Assembly (NCBI RefSeq): GCF_025140835.1
Contig: NZ_CP081154.1
Span: 1-64,000 of the forward strand
Reading direction: 5' to 3'
DNA from: Aliiroseovarius sp. M344
GTDB lineage: Bacteria > Pseudomonadota > Alphaproteobacteria > Rhodobacterales > Rhodobacteraceae
Length of the DNA stretch: 64,000 nt
Below the pieces are notes generated by a model. That model was not told the DNA's origin. It was given only the letters and a program-made list of their open reading frames with translations, and searched no databases. Positions 35,885-45,941 of the stretch are shown one piece after another; position 1 is the stretch's first letter; each line of letters starts with the position of its first letter. Made by a program: the position numbers and the translations under genes.

Positions 35885-37339
35885 ATGAGGCAGACGGGTA
35901 GCATTATGACACATAAAAACGGGCGCTCTGCGCCGGTCTTGGGATTCGTTTTGACGGCCACAATCGGGCTTTCCGGCTGTGCTACGGACGAGACCTATAA
36001 CCTTCCATTCTTCAAATTCGCCAAGTCCTATTCCAGCGTTTCATCGCAAGCGGTTCCTGTACCGTTGGCGAACGAAACATGGTGGATGGGGTTCAAGGAT
36101 CCGGTTTTCAATGAACTGGTAACGCGGTCCTTGGCAGGCAATCTCGACCTTGAGATCGCCCGCGAAAAGGTGATCGAGGCGCGGGCCAACCGTGATGCAG
36201 TGCCCGGTTTGTTGAATGTGTCGCCAACCGCGACGCATCGGTATGGTCAAAGCCCGGGCGGCACCGCCAGCCACACCAGCAACGCGCGGCTTAATCTGGA
36301 CTGGATGCTGGACCCTTACGGCCTGCGTCGCCAACAGTTGCAAGCGGCCAGCGCCCGCGTTGACATTGCGGACGCGGAAGAAGACGCGGCCCGCCTGACG
36401 CTTTTGCTGAACTTGTCCAATGCCTATGTGGACTTGCGCTATAGCCAGCGGTTGTTGAATCTGCGCCGCCAGCAGTTGGCATCGCGCCGCAACGCGGTCA
36501 CGCAAACCAAACAGCTGTTTGATCGCCGCGCCGCCACCAAGCTGGACGTTGTGCAGACAGAGGCTTTGGTTGCCGAAACTCAAACTCAGATCCCGGCGCT
36601 GATTGCCGCGATCCGAGCGTCCAAGACTGAACTGGCCGTTCTGTCCGGCGTCGCCCCCGGTCGTCTGGGCATTGATCTGGACCGCAACGCCAAACAGCCG
36701 CGCCCGTCAAAGGCACTGAAGACCGGCGTGCCCGCAGATATCCTGCGCAATCGCCCCGACATGCAGATCGCCGAGCGCAGCTATTACGAAGCGGTGACGA
36801 ATGTTGGCATCGCGCGCGCCGAACTTTACCCCTCGCTGTCGCTGAGCGGTATGGTTGGCTATGGCGCGTCAAGCGGCACAGACGGTCTGGAATATTTCGT
36901 CGGGCCAACGATCAACTTTCCGTCTTTGCCACTCAAAGCCAGCAAGTCCCGCGTTGCCGCACGTCATTCACGTGCCCGTCAGGCCTATGCCGGTTGGCAG
37001 TCAACGGTATTGTCGTCAGTCAGTGAAGTGGAAGCCGCTTTGGCTGCGTATCAAGGCAGCCGCAGCGCGGTTGTTGAATCGCAGCGCCGCGTGCGCCTGA
37101 ACAGCGAAGCGCGCGATCTGACCCAGGAGCTATTGAAGCGGGAAGGCGCGACCATCCGCGACCTGATCAACGCAGAAGAACGAATTGCGGATGCAGACAC
37201 GGCCCTTGCTGACAACCTGCGCCAACTTGCCCGTAACTATGTGCGTTTGAACATCGCTTTGGGGGCTGGCAGCAAGGTTGGTGAGCCGGAAAAGAGAATC
37301 GGTCAGGTCGATCAGGCCGCTGATTCAGGAGAAAGTTAA
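35885..37339 (+). CDS. NodT-type outer-membrane channel lipoprotein
   Basis: A 484-residue TolC-family protein with a lipobox (LSGC, about Cys32) after the signal segment, then two outer-membrane efflux repeats (LVTRSLAGNLDLEIAREKVI; NRPDMQIAERSYYEAVTNVG; ARAELYPSLSLSG). The lipidated NodT/OprM branch is more common with RND pumps than with type I exporters, which usually use TolC proper. Its position directly behind the exporter and adaptor suggests it is their channel here. Confidence 0.88.
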   Translation: MRQTGSIMTHKNGRSAPVLGFVLTATIGLSGCATDETYNLPFFKFAKSYSSVSSQAVPVPLANETWWMGFKDPVFNELVTRSLAGNLDLEIAREKVIEARANRDAVPGLLNVSPTATHRYGQSPGGTASHTSNARLNLDWMLDPYGLRRQQLQAASARVDIADAEEDAARLTLLLNLSNAYVDLRYSQRLLNLRRQQLASRRNAVTQTKQLFDRRAATKLDVVQTEALVAETQTQIPALIAAIRASKTELAVLSGVAPGRLGIDLDRNAKQPRPSKALKTGVPADILRNRPDMQIAERSYYEAVTNVGIARAELYPSLSLSGMVGYGASSGTDGLEYFVGPTINFPSLPLKASKSRVAARHSRARQAYAGWQSTVLSSVSEVEAALAAYQGSRSAVVESQRRVRLNSEARDLTQELLKREGATIRDLINAEERIADADTALADNLRQLARNYVRLNIALGAGSKVGEPEKRIGQVDQAADSGES

Positions 37340-37600
37340 ACACATTGCTGCCATATTCACGGTGTGTCCGGTGACTTTCAAAGAAAAAAGCCGGCCTACA
37401 TTCCAAAAAACGAAAAACGTGTCAAGTAGCAAAACAAGGCTATTTGGGAAACAATTCGTTCATTTAAGCGACATTCCACTTACAGTTCATAATTTAGGCC
37501 CGATTTCGCCCCATCTCCGCTGATTATCAACATGAGTATGAAATCTTTACTTCGACCGCATAAGAAGCAGTCGCAACGGGACAATGACTAGGAGAAGCAG

Positions 37601-39553
37601 ATGGCGACCTTTTACGTAAGAAGCTCTGCAGAACTTGAGAACGCACTTAGTGCAGCTAATGGTGGGGACGTCATTACTTTGGCAAGTGGTGACTATGGCG
37701 CACTGAATCTAAGAAACGCGACGTTTAGCTCGGAAGTGAAAATCATTTCGGAGAATCCAAATGATATGGCCAGCTTTTCGTCGATGAATCTTGTCGGCGC
37801 ATCGAACTTGACCTTCGAAAGCGTCAAATTTGATTATACCTATAAGACGGGTCAAAGCGTGATGAGCAGACCGTTCAGGGTCACGGACAGTTCGGATATC
37901 AAATTCGACAGTGCCGTGTTTGAGGGTGATTTCGTCAGCGGTACGGGAACGACCGCGGATGGTGCGGGCGCTGGCCGGGCATTGATGTTGAGTTCATCAC
38001 AGAACATTGACATCGTGAACTCCGAGTTTTTCGCTTGGTGGAAAGCGATTTCGATGGGTGGCTCTGAAAACGTCAATCTGATCGGCAACGACATTCACAC
38101 CATTCGTTCAGATGGTATCGTAATTGGTCGTTCGACTAATGTTCTTGTCGAAAACAACTACATCCACGATTTCGGCGGCGCGGCAGGGTCTGGCGACCAC
38201 CGCGATATGATCCAGATCATGCGCGCCCAAGGTGAAGGTGCGCACAATGTGACCATCCGCGATAACATTTTCGACGTGGGCGAAGGCGATTATACGCAGA
38301 CAATCTTTGCAGGTTCTGACAAAGCAAATGCGAGCGACCCAACGCATTGGCATACCAACCTCGTGATCGAAGGGAACCTGATCTACAACAACCATACGCA
38401 CGGCATCAGTGTCGCCATGACGGACGGTTTGACAATCACCGACAATACTTTGGTTGCCATCCCGCGGGACAAGACAGGTGGCGTGACGATTCCCAAGATC
38501 CACGTTTCTTCTGATAGCCGGGATGTCACGATTGAAGGCAACGCTGCGGCTGGTGTATCTGGCAACAATGCTAGTTCTGACTGGAATGTAGCTAACAACC
38601 TGATCATCCAGAACACGTCGCCCAACCAATCTGGGTATTATGACGATGTTTTCGTCTTTCACGCGACATCCGCAGAAGATGGGTACAATCAGTACGGCGT
38701 AAAACCCGGAGGCTTGCTTGATACCATGAATGTGGGATCGTCGCTGTCGGATATGTTCCCGATTTCCTATGACGCTTGGGTAAACGGCACTTCTACTGTG
38801 CCAACTGACACCACGGGTGGAACCAACAATCAAACACCTCCAACCGAACCGGATACCGGTGGCGAGACTGGTTCTGAAACTGGCGGAGAAACAGGAACCG
38901 GCGGAGATACGACCGACACGGGCCCGAATACCGGAAGCGGTGGCACGGTTATCGATGGGCTCATGGAGTTCGATGACTATATTCTGGATTTTGCCGATCT
39001 CAGCGGCGGAAGTTTGATTGGCGATGCAGCGGTGATTGATACGCCCACGGGTCAGGCGATCAAGATGGACGGTGACGGTGATGTCGTCAAACTTGGTCGA
39101 TTGAGCGAGTTTGAAGAGTCAGAGCAACTTGCTTTCACGATCTCTTATGCACGCGACGAAGCGGACGGCAGCACACAGCGCCTTGTATGGAACGGGGGGC
39201 ATGTCGGTCTGACGATCTCTGGCGATGGATTGGCAGCCCATATTGGTAACACCGAAGGGAAATTCACGTCTGGTTTCCGCGTCGACAACCTTGGCCTGAA
39301 CGACACCGACACCCACCAGATCACTGTGTTGGTGGATGAGAACACCGACCATCTTCAGATCATTGTCGATGGGGAGTTGGTGCATGAGGAAACGGATGTC
39401 GACTTTGACTTTTCCGAAAATCGCGAAACCGGTTGGCAGCTCGGCTTCAAACACAACCGGACAATTGATGGAGAGATTTACGATTTCGCTGTCGATGATG
39501 ATGTACAGTTTGTAGAATCACCGGTTTTTGATGACTATCAAACCCTCGCTTAG
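37601..39553 (+). CDS. Right-handed beta-helix protein, probable type I secretion substrate
   Basis: A 650-residue protein with no signal peptide. Residues about 4-400 show parallel beta-helix rungs (NVTIRDNIFDV, NLVIEGNLIYNN, GLTITDNTLV) as in polysaccharide lyases and mannuronan epimerases. A linker of Gly, Thr, Glu and Pro follows (about 405-450), then a LamG/concanavalin-like domain (about 460-635). No GGxGxD RTX nonapeptides are seen. The acidic, hydrophobic C-terminus (VFDDYQTLA) may be the secretion signal. It follows the type I genes and precedes the EPS locus, so an EPS-modifying or -cleaving role is inferred. Confidence 0.8.
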   Translation: MATFYVRSSAELENALSAANGGDVITLASGDYGALNLRNATFSSEVKIISENPNDMASFSSMNLVGASNLTFESVKFDYTYKTGQSVMSRPFRVTDSSDIKFDSAVFEGDFVSGTGTTADGAGAGRALMLSSSQNIDIVNSEFFAWWKAISMGGSENVNLIGNDIHTIRSDGIVIGRSTNVLVENNYIHDFGGAAGSGDHRDMIQIMRAQGEGAHNVTIRDNIFDVGEGDYTQTIFAGSDKANASDPTHWHTNLVIEGNLIYNNHTHGISVAMTDGLTITDNTLVAIPRDKTGGVTIPKIHVSSDSRDVTIEGNAAAGVSGNNASSDWNVANNLIIQNTSPNQSGYYDDVFVFHATSAEDGYNQYGVKPGGLLDTMNVGSSLSDMFPISYDAWVNGTSTVPTDTTGGTNNQTPPTEPDTGGETGSETGGETGTGGDTTDTGPNTGSGGTVIDGLMEFDDYILDFADLSGGSLIGDAAVIDTPTGQAIKMDGDGDVVKLGRLSEFEESEQLAFTISYARDEADGSTQRLVWNGGHVGLTISGDGLAAHIGNTEGKFTSGFRVDNLGLNDTDTHQITVLVDENTDHLQIIVDGELVHEETDVDFDFSENRETGWQLGFKHNRTIDGEIYDFAVDDDVQFVESPVFDDYQTLA

Positions 39554-39588
39554 CACCGGGCGTTTGGGACCCATTCTATAAACATGCA

Positions 39589-39629
39589 ATGAACCAGTCG
39601 CGTTAAACACACGTGGCTGGTTCATTTTT
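39589..39629 (+). terminator. Rho-independent terminator behind the beta-helix gene
   Basis: Arms ATGAACCAG (39589-39597) and CTGGTTCAT (39617-39625) pair perfectly and are followed by a run of T to 39629. It separates the secretion locus from the sulfotransferase gene. Confidence 0.88.
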
Positions 39630-39697
39630 GTTGAGGAAACGGCAAATATGCTATTTGTCTAAGAAGGAAATTTGAAAAATTTACTGAGAGCAGCAAA

Positions 39698-40510
39698 TTG
39701 ATTATATCCGACAAACACAGTTTCGTTTTTATTCATATCCCGAAATGCGCCGGGACCTCGGTAAGAAAGTCCATTCTTCCGTTCCATGATGGTGGTGAGT
39801 GGGCTTTGAAAACGCTTGAGACGCATCCCGAGTATGGCGAACTCGATTATCGCCACTTACCTCTTAATCTGCTTGCAAAGATCAATGCGGATGTCTTCCA
39901 GAAGGTCAAAAGCTACGACAGTTATGCTATTGTGCGCGACCCTTTTGCGCGTTTCAGGTCTGCAATTTCCCAGCGGGCAAAAATGTATCTTGATACAGAA
40001 CTGCCGCGGCTATCAGAGGACGAACTGCTTGGACACATCCAGTCTGTTATGGATTATCTGAATGGAAACCCCAGCGTCATTCCATCGGAATACACCCATT
40101 TCATACGGCAATCAGACTATATATTTCTGGACGATGAGCAGATCGTAAATAACCTGTTTCCGCTGGAGCATATTGATCAGTTATTTAAAGCCGTTCGCGA
40201 AAAATTTGGGGTGGAACAGCTCGACGTCGCCCATGCCAACCAGACACAGGTTTTTGTGCATCCTTCGCTAAAGCACTTTGCCTATAGAGGCAGCGATTTG
40301 GCACGGAGTATTCTTCCTGCTGATTGGTACAACAACCTTAGGAAATCCATGCGCGGTATGCTCATGACGCCTAAAAAAGGCATTGAAGCATCGGCTTTTG
40401 ATGCCCCCCAAGTCCGTTCGTTCATCGAAACCTACTATGCCAAGGATATTGCCCTTCACCGGGAGTCACTGCAGGCTTTCGAAACCAAGCGGGCAGGAGC
40501 CGTCGGCTAG
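39698..40510 (+). CDS. Sulfotransferase family 2-like protein
   Basis: A 270-residue protein. HSFVFIHIPKCAGTSVRKSI (about 7-26) is the PAPS 5'-phosphosulfate loop of the family that includes carbohydrate 2-O- and HNK-1 sulfotransferases, and SYAIVRDPFARFRSAIS (about 75-91) the 3'-phosphate site. The start is TTG 39698 with AAGGAA/GAGAG-like sequence upstream. Its 3' end overlaps the convergent GT32 gene by 4 bases. It likely sulfates a sugar of the exopolysaccharide. Confidence 0.85.
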   Translation: MIISDKHSFVFIHIPKCAGTSVRKSILPFHDGGEWALKTLETHPEYGELDYRHLPLNLLAKINADVFQKVKSYDSYAIVRDPFARFRSAISQRAKMYLDTELPRLSEDELLGHIQSVMDYLNGNPSVIPSEYTHFIRQSDYIFLDDEQIVNNLFPLEHIDQLFKAVREKFGVEQLDVAHANQTQVFVHPSLKHFAYRGSDLARSILPADWYNNLRKSMRGMLMTPKKGIEASAFDAPQVRSFIETYYAKDIALHRESLQAFETKRAGAVG

Positions 40511-41358
40511 AAGTCCTCGTGCAGCAACTTCGAAACCGTGTCCAGTTTCTCCCCGCTCCAATTCCAGCGCAGCTTCTGAACGGGCGCGACTCCCTGTTCC
40601 AGCAACTCAGCAACCTGATCAAGGTCGCGGTCTCGAAACACGCTGTCGTGAACAAGATGCGGGCCAAAGCTGCTGATGGTGGGCACACGGCGAAGCGCGC
40701 GCCTGAACTGCGGGCTGGCGTAGGAAAGAGTTTCGAACAGCGTGTGCAACCAGAAGTATTGGCGGGTCTCAGTGCGGTCGCGCCAGTAATCAAAACTGTA
40801 TTTTTCCCATTCCGAAATAATGGGATTTCCGGGTGTGGCGGCAAGAAACCAGCTTGCGATTTCGCGAAAATAACTTGGCCACATGAACCATTTTGAATCC
40901 GGTGTCCAAACGAATGCAAAGAACCCGGATTGGGCCACCACAGGCAACCAGTGTTCCAATGGTTTTACGCAATAGCTGGTGGCATCGACCCAAACCCCGC
41001 CATACTGGTTCAGCAGGCGCAGCCTGAGCAAATCAGAAAAGGCCTGAACAGTAATGCCAGAAGAAAGCTCGGGAAACTCGACATACTGCGAAACGGTGTC
41101 CTCGTTCAAAACAACCACGTCCCAATCGGGGTTTTTCTTTTTCCACGAGTCTACGCAAAGCTTGACGATCGGAGGGGCATTCTCGAAATCGTTGTCCCAA
41201 TACATCCAGATTTTTTTAGGTATCAAAACCGGGGCACTGTCATTGAAACCGTCATGCTTGGACCTGCCAAGCTTGAACTGCACGCGCCGACCAAACGAAC
41301 GCAAACGTTTGATTTGATCAACGATCGCAAAAATGGCGATCCTAGTTTGGGTTGGCAA
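40507..41358 (-). CDS. GT32-like capsular polysaccharide glycosyltransferase
   Basis: A 283-residue protein with PKKIWMYWDND (about 47-57) and FSDLLRLRLLNQYGGVWVDA (about 106-125), the latter containing the R-x-x-x-L-x-x-x-G-G-x-x-x-D signature of Gly_transf_sug (DxD-like) enzymes. LDTVSKLLHEDF ends the protein. It is cytoplasmic and uses nucleotide sugars. It stands alone on the minus strand between two plus-strand EPS genes. Confidence 0.85.
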   Translation of the reverse strand: MPTQTRIAIFAIVDQIKRLRSFGRRVQFKLGRSKHDGFNDSAPVLIPKKIWMYWDNDFENAPPIVKLCVDSWKKKNPDWDVVVLNEDTVSQYVEFPELSSGITVQAFSDLLRLRLLNQYGGVWVDATSYCVKPLEHWLPVVAQSGFFAFVWTPDSKWFMWPSYFREIASWFLAATPGNPIISEWEKYSFDYWRDRTETRQYFWLHTLFETLSYASPQFRRALRRVPTISSFGPHLVHDSVFRDRDLDQVAELLEQGVAPVQKLRWNWSGEKLDTVSKLLHEDF

Positions 41359-41596
41359 TTTGATGTCCTTCTAGAGTAATGTGGCTGATCTTATCGCAAT
41401 CTTGGTGTTTTCGCCAGAATGGTTCTGGCTGGTCATCGGAGTATTCGACCAAGTTCGGTTTATTGTCGTGAAACGGGCTTTTTTTTTCTAACCTGTGCCT
41501 ACAAGATGCAGGAATGGGCGGGATACGGTCTGGAATCAGTCCAATCTAATTTTGATTGCCACAAAGGACGAGCGGCGCAGCTAACATTAGAGAGTT

Positions 41597-42970
41597 ATGG
41601 CACGAACGATAGACACAATTCAGCCTGACAAGGCCGAGGCCTCGGTGAAGACCGCAGACAGGGTGCTGATTGCCTTGTTGGTCTTCTCGTTTGTGATGCC
41701 GTTCTATTTCTTTTTCGGCGAACTTCGGCTGAGTATCTATCGCATCTATCTCTTGGTTTTTGCTGGTCCGATCTTCTATCGCTGGATCAAAGGGGATGCC
41801 GGAAGAATTCGCGCGATCGACGTTTATGTAATACTGGCGTCATTCTGGGTCGTGTTGTCGCTTATGGTCGTTCACGGTGCCGAAAAGGCAGAATTTGCCG
41901 GAATAACTGCCATCGAAACGCTGATCCCCTATTTGACGGCGCGGGTGCTTATCCGGAGTTATGCAGCCTTCAAGACCTTCGTGTGGTGGCATTTCGTGGC
42001 CATCATGATCTTGTTGCCCTTTGCCATCTACGAATCCGTGACAAACAAGGCCATCCTTATTGATTCATTTCGCGGAATTTTCAGCGTCTACGTAAATGCC
42101 AATCATGAACCGCGGCTTGGATTGTATCGTGCGCAAGCGTCGATGCCACATCCAATCCTGTTCGGGGTATTTGCTACGCCAGCTTTTGCTTTGTCGTGGT
42201 ATGTACTTGGAAATGAAGGATCTTTTTTCAAGAAATTCTCGCGCCCCGTGATCGCGGGTGCGAACGTTTTCACGTCACTGTCGTCAGCGGCGTTTCTTGG
42301 GATCGTATTGCAGATTATCCTGATGGCGTGGGACAGGGTACTGATCTCGGTCAAAAGTCGCTGGGTGATTTTTGGCGTGATTTTTGGCACCTTGTACACC
42401 GTGCTCGAACTGTCGTCGAACCGCAATGCGTTTCAGATTATTGCAAGTGAACTTTCGTTTTCATCAGGAACCGCTTATAATCGGATCCTGATTTTCAACC
42501 ATGCAGTGGACGACATCGCGCGCAATCCGATATTCGGAATCGGGCTGAATGACTGGACGCGGCCATATTGGATGAAGCCCAGTATCGACAACTTTTGGCT
42601 TGTGCACACGATCCGGCACGGATTGCCAATGTTGGCCTTCATGTCTTTGGCGATCCTGACGCTCTTCGTGCAATTGGTCATGAAACCATTGTCGGGAAAG
42701 CACGCGGATGCGCGCACCGGGTTTCTGATCGTGCTGGCCAGTCTGATCTTGTGTGCTTCAACTGTTCACCTGTGGGACGCGACTTACTGTTTGCTTATGT
42801 TCTTACTGGGTGCCGCTGTATGGATGTTGGATTACGACCCGGCCGAGGAAACGACGTTCGAAAGCACTCCCGCCGACCAATCCGGTATCCGTACACAAAT
42901 GCGATATACGCGTTTCGGCAAGAAACCGATGGATCAAGACAGCGCTTACGCCCGATTCAATCGGTCCTGA
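41597..42970 (+). CDS. O-antigen ligase/polymerase-like membrane protein (Wzy-type)
   Basis: A 457-residue membrane protein with about 10-12 helices and one long periplasmic stretch (about 285-345) including RNPIFGIGLNDWTRPYWMKP and DNFWLVHTIRHGLP, the G-x-G-x-x-x-W and H-N-x-x-L-like signature of Wzy_C/O-antigen ligase proteins. It probably polymerises the repeat units in the periplasm. The C-terminal tail is polar. Its end overlaps the convergent deacetylase gene by 14 bases. Confidence 0.83.
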   Translation: MARTIDTIQPDKAEASVKTADRVLIALLVFSFVMPFYFFFGELRLSIYRIYLLVFAGPIFYRWIKGDAGRIRAIDVYVILASFWVVLSLMVVHGAEKAEFAGITAIETLIPYLTARVLIRSYAAFKTFVWWHFVAIMILLPFAIYESVTNKAILIDSFRGIFSVYVNANHEPRLGLYRAQASMPHPILFGVFATPAFALSWYVLGNEGSFFKKFSRPVIAGANVFTSLSSAAFLGIVLQIILMAWDRVLISVKSRWVIFGVIFGTLYTVLELSSNRNAFQIIASELSFSSGTAYNRILIFNHAVDDIARNPIFGIGLNDWTRPYWMKPSIDNFWLVHTIRHGLPMLAFMSLAILTLFVQLVMKPLSGKHADARTGFLIVLASLILCASTVHLWDATYCLLMFLLGAAVWMLDYDPAEETTFESTPADQSGIRTQMRYTRFGKKPMDQDSAYARFNRS

Positions 42971-43637
42971 ACAGCCGTTTTCGCGCCATTCCAATGGACC
43001 TGCGCAGTTTCTTTGCCAGGGGCATGACGGCGTTCAAGGCATCGGAGAGTTCAGATGCGCTCATATTGCCGCGCAGCGAAGTGCGCGCTTTGATAAAGCC
43101 GTCGGACCCCATGTGCCCGCCATCGCTGGTCCATATCGTCTGATACCCAGCAGATTTCAGCGCTGCGATGACCCGTCTGTCATATCGACCAAAGGGGATA
43201 CCCGCTTCCGTAATCGGTTGACCGCAAATGGTTTCCAATTGTGTGCGAGAGGCAACAAGCTCTTTGTTCAACTCGGCATCAGACAAACTGGGCCAGGCGA
43301 CATGGTCGATGCCATGGCTGCCAATCTTCATCCCCGCGTCAATCAGCTTGCGCAGATCTTGGCTACCGAGTGACCCTGGTTGGTCCAGGCGACCCGTCAG
43401 GACAAAGAACCTCGCGGTCAAACCCCGATCCAGCAGGGCTGGTAGCGCGATGGAAATGTCGGACCGGTTCCCGTCATCGAAGGTAATGAAATACTCCGTC
43501 GTGCTGGGCGCGTGGGCAACATGATCCAGAACACGTTCAAACTGTGGGACCGAGACCCAATACGGGACTTCGTCGTCTTCCAGCATCCGTTCGGGTGTGC
43601 CAATACCGTGAAAGTTCAGGCAGATTGCAGTATTCAT
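42957..43637 (-). CDS. Polysaccharide deacetylase (NodB-type)
   Basis: A 226-residue enzyme with the NodB motifs: TFDDGNRSD (about 49-57, metal-binding Asp pair), SHGIDHVAW (about 108-116, metal-binding His pair) and GIPFGRYDRR (about 147-156). It removes acetyl groups from amino sugars. In exosortase-type EPS loci a deacetylase of this class is a regular member. It is last in a leftward operon and overlaps the FemAB-like gene by ATGA. Confidence 0.9.
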   Translation of the reverse strand: MNTAICLNFHGIGTPERMLEDDEVPYWVSVPQFERVLDHVAHAPSTTEYFITFDDGNRSDISIALPALLDRGLTARFFVLTGRLDQPGSLGSQDLRKLIDAGMKIGSHGIDHVAWPSLSDAELNKELVASRTQLETICGQPITEAGIPFGRYDRRVIAALKSAGYQTIWTSDGGHMGSDGFIKARTSLRGNMSASELSDALNAVMPLAKKLRRSIGMARKRLFRTD

Positions 43638-44701
43638 CGCTTACCTTTCAATTTGGAATAGGCGTGCTCGGCCAACAGGATCAATCCCGTGCTCAAACCG
43701 CCCGGCCGATACTCGAACGGGCCTGGTGCAACAACGTCCACCCCGCCTGTGCGCAACTTAAACCGGGTGACTTCTGGGTTCGAAGTCGGGTCGATGCCCC
43801 CAAGATCGAGCCACCGCACCCCTTTGCGCTTGCATGCAAGAACGGCCTGCCACATCAAAAAATAGCCAGCATTCAACTGGCGCCCGCGATGTGTCGTGGC
43901 CCCGAAAAGATAGACCGCGTTCGTCCCTGTCAACCCGATAGTCATGCCCGCAACATCATCATCGCCAACCCGCGCGATCAGCACGTCATGCTGAAAATCA
44001 GGTCCCGTAAGATCATAGTAGAAATCAGGCGGAATATCTGGCTGGAACCCCTTTACAGACTGAACTTCACGGTACATCCGGTCGAACCGAGCACTTTCCT
44101 GGATCAGGGGCGCTGTGTGCAATGTGCAGTCGCTCTTCATCGCCTTGCGCAGAAGGTTGCGCCATTTGCCGTGAAGTTGGCGCATCAGCATGTCTTCATC
44201 GGCGGAGCAGTCGACAATCACACTGCGATATGAATGTGCGCGGGCTGTGTGGGTGTATCCCAACGTGCTGGCATGTTCCGCGATTGCCTCACCCATGTCG
44301 GGAGCAACAACAGGGAAACGGAGTCGGAGAACATGCCCGGTTTTGTCGAAATGGCGCGTCAAGGATTCCAGAATTTCATGAACACGGCACGCCGTCACAG
44401 CTGGCTCGCCTTGGCGGTATATCATCGGACCGGCGGGGGCCCATGCGATCCCCTTGCCCAGACCAGGGATGGTCTTGAGACGGAAACCGACGGCAGCAAC
44501 CAGGTTTCCTGTCCTGTTGTACACGCCAAGATACAATGCCACGGCGCCAACCCGGTCAACCGCAGCTTGGCTGTATGTCAGGCTTTGCTCGAAACTGAGA
44601 TCGCTGAATTGCGCACAGATGTCGGGCCACTTCCCGGGCGCGATTTCGGCGATGGTCAAGCCGCCTGTCTGTTCATCTGTGTTCATGACAATTTCATTCA
44701 T
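43634..44701 (-). CDS. FemAB/GNAT-like acyltransferase 1
   Basis: A 355-residue protein of the FemAB fold: an N-terminal domain (WPDICAQFSDLSFEQSLTYS) and a C-terminal acetyltransferase-like domain (AGMTIGLTGTNAVYLFGATT, then LMWQAVLACKRKGVRWLDLG). The family transfers amino acids from aminoacyl-tRNA or acyl groups to sugars and peptidoglycan precursors. FemAB-related proteins are regular in EPS loci of the XrtA type. It overlaps the deacetylase gene by 4 bases. Confidence 0.8.
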   Translation of the reverse strand: MNEIVMNTDEQTGGLTIAEIAPGKWPDICAQFSDLSFEQSLTYSQAAVDRVGAVALYLGVYNRTGNLVAAVGFRLKTIPGLGKGIAWAPAGPMIYRQGEPAVTACRVHEILESLTRHFDKTGHVLRLRFPVVAPDMGEAIAEHASTLGYTHTARAHSYRSVIVDCSADEDMLMRQLHGKWRNLLRKAMKSDCTLHTAPLIQESARFDRMYREVQSVKGFQPDIPPDFYYDLTGPDFQHDVLIARVGDDDVAGMTIGLTGTNAVYLFGATTHRGRQLNAGYFLMWQAVLACKRKGVRWLDLGGIDPTSNPEVTRFKLRTGGVDVVAPGPFEYRPGGLSTGLILLAEHAYSKLKGKR

Positions 44702-44726
44702 CGCTTCGATACCCGGAAAGCTCTGC

Positions 44727-45941
44727 TCAGACCCGCGTACGGATCCAACTGTTCCATAGACCTCCCACGTGGAGCCCTTTGCGACGTAGCCAGGGGGCGG
44801 CTTTATTGTACCATATCCGATAGTACAGAAAGTTCAGGGCTTCGCCATAACGACGCAGTGCGTTCATCTTGAACCGTCCGATCATGGTTGGACGTGAGAC
44901 TAGAAACCGGTGCATTTCGACTGTTTCGCCTTTTAAGCTGGCCTTGTAGTCATATTCTCCCGCCCCGCTGTCAATGATGTCGATCCCATCGTTGATCAGA
45001 TTCTCGATCCGCTCGAACTGTGCATGCAGACCAATATCAAGCCGAAGCTCTGACCAGTCATTGTTGCGAGAAGGCACTAAAGCGTGACAGCTTTTTCCCG
45101 CCGCGAAGCAGAAAAGGCCTGTCACTATCTCTTGATCGGGTGTCTGTTGAACATACAGGCGTACACCAGCCCGATCCGTGCCGCTTTCACTCAGATCGGC
45201 ATAGAAATCGTGGCTGCCGCGCCAATCCGCAAAGTGACCAAGTTTGCCTTTCGCTTGCCATTGCGCTTCGTGGGCGCTGGTGAATTTCCCGAGCATCTTC
45301 CGCGTGCTGCGCCCGTTGAAGATCCGCGTGCTGACATTATGGTCGTCTTCCAGCACACGCTTTGTCTTGCGATACTTGTTGCGACGATTGCGTGACAGTG
45401 TTTTCAGATAGTCCTCAAAGCTGCTGGGCAGCCGTATGATCGTGTGGTTTCGCGCTTTGCTGTCCGGGTTCAAGCTGGCTATCGCATTCGAATCGAGCGT
45501 GGCCCGAACACGGTCTGCCAGATTAAATGCGTTCGATATCGGGGCTAGGCTTACGCAATCACATCGGTGATGTTCGAAGAACTGGTCAACGATCTGGTCA
45601 AGCATCGCCCTTTCATGTTCCGCAAGTATCGGCAGGCGCATGACGCCAAAGAGAGGGTGCGGTCCTGCCAACTGAGCAACCTTCACCGGCAACCCGAAAG
45701 GATAGATTGTGTCGATCACGAAGGGCAGCACACCAACCAGGCCGTCACCCCAAAAGGCGCAGCCCGCAATGGCATGCCGATTTTTGGCAAAGTGGCGCAC
45801 CCAACGCTCGACCCAGGCCGGAGTAAACCACATATCCGAACCTGTAGTGGTCGCCAGGTGATGCCAGTCATCCAGGGAACTCGCGCTTGTCTGATGCAGA
45901 TCGACCCAAGTGATCGACAGGTCGGTTGCTGTCCCACTCAT
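44727..45941 (-). CDS. FemAB/GNAT-like acyltransferase 2
   Basis: A 404-residue protein with the N-terminal pattern WHHLATTTGSDMWFTPAWVE, RRNKYRKTKRVLEDDHNVST in the middle and a C-terminal acetyltransferase-like half with HALVPSRNNDWSELRLDIGL and IDIIDSGAGEYDYKASLKG. That is the BcsL/CelD-like branch (Acetyltransf_6) seen in cellulose and EPS loci. It starts 4 bases inside the GT2 gene (ATGA) and lies 25 bases upstream of the first FemAB-like gene. Confidence 0.8.
   Translation of the reverse strand: MSGTATDLSITWVDLHQTSASSLDDWHHLATTTGSDMWFTPAWVERWVRHFAKNRHAIAGCAFWGDGLVGVLPFVIDTIYPFGLPVKVAQLAGPHPLFGVMRLPILAEHERAMLDQIVDQFFEHHRCDCVSLAPISNAFNLADRVRATLDSNAIASLNPDSKARNHTIIRLPSSFEDYLKTLSRNRRNKYRKTKRVLEDDHNVSTRIFNGRSTRKMLGKFTSAHEAQWQAKGKLGHFADWRGSHDFYADLSESGTDRAGVRLYVQQTPDQEIVTGLFCFAAGKSCHALVPSRNNDWSELRLDIGLHAQFERIENLINDGIDIIDSGAGEYDYKASLKGETVEMHRFLVSRPTMIGRFKMNALRRYGEALNFLYYRIWYNKAAPWLRRKGLHVGGLWNSWIRTRV

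Noticed and set aside
37601..39553. RTX toxin or RTX lyase
   Set aside because: No GGxGxDxUx nonapeptide arrays were found; single Asp-Gly pairs such as DGDGD are not enough.
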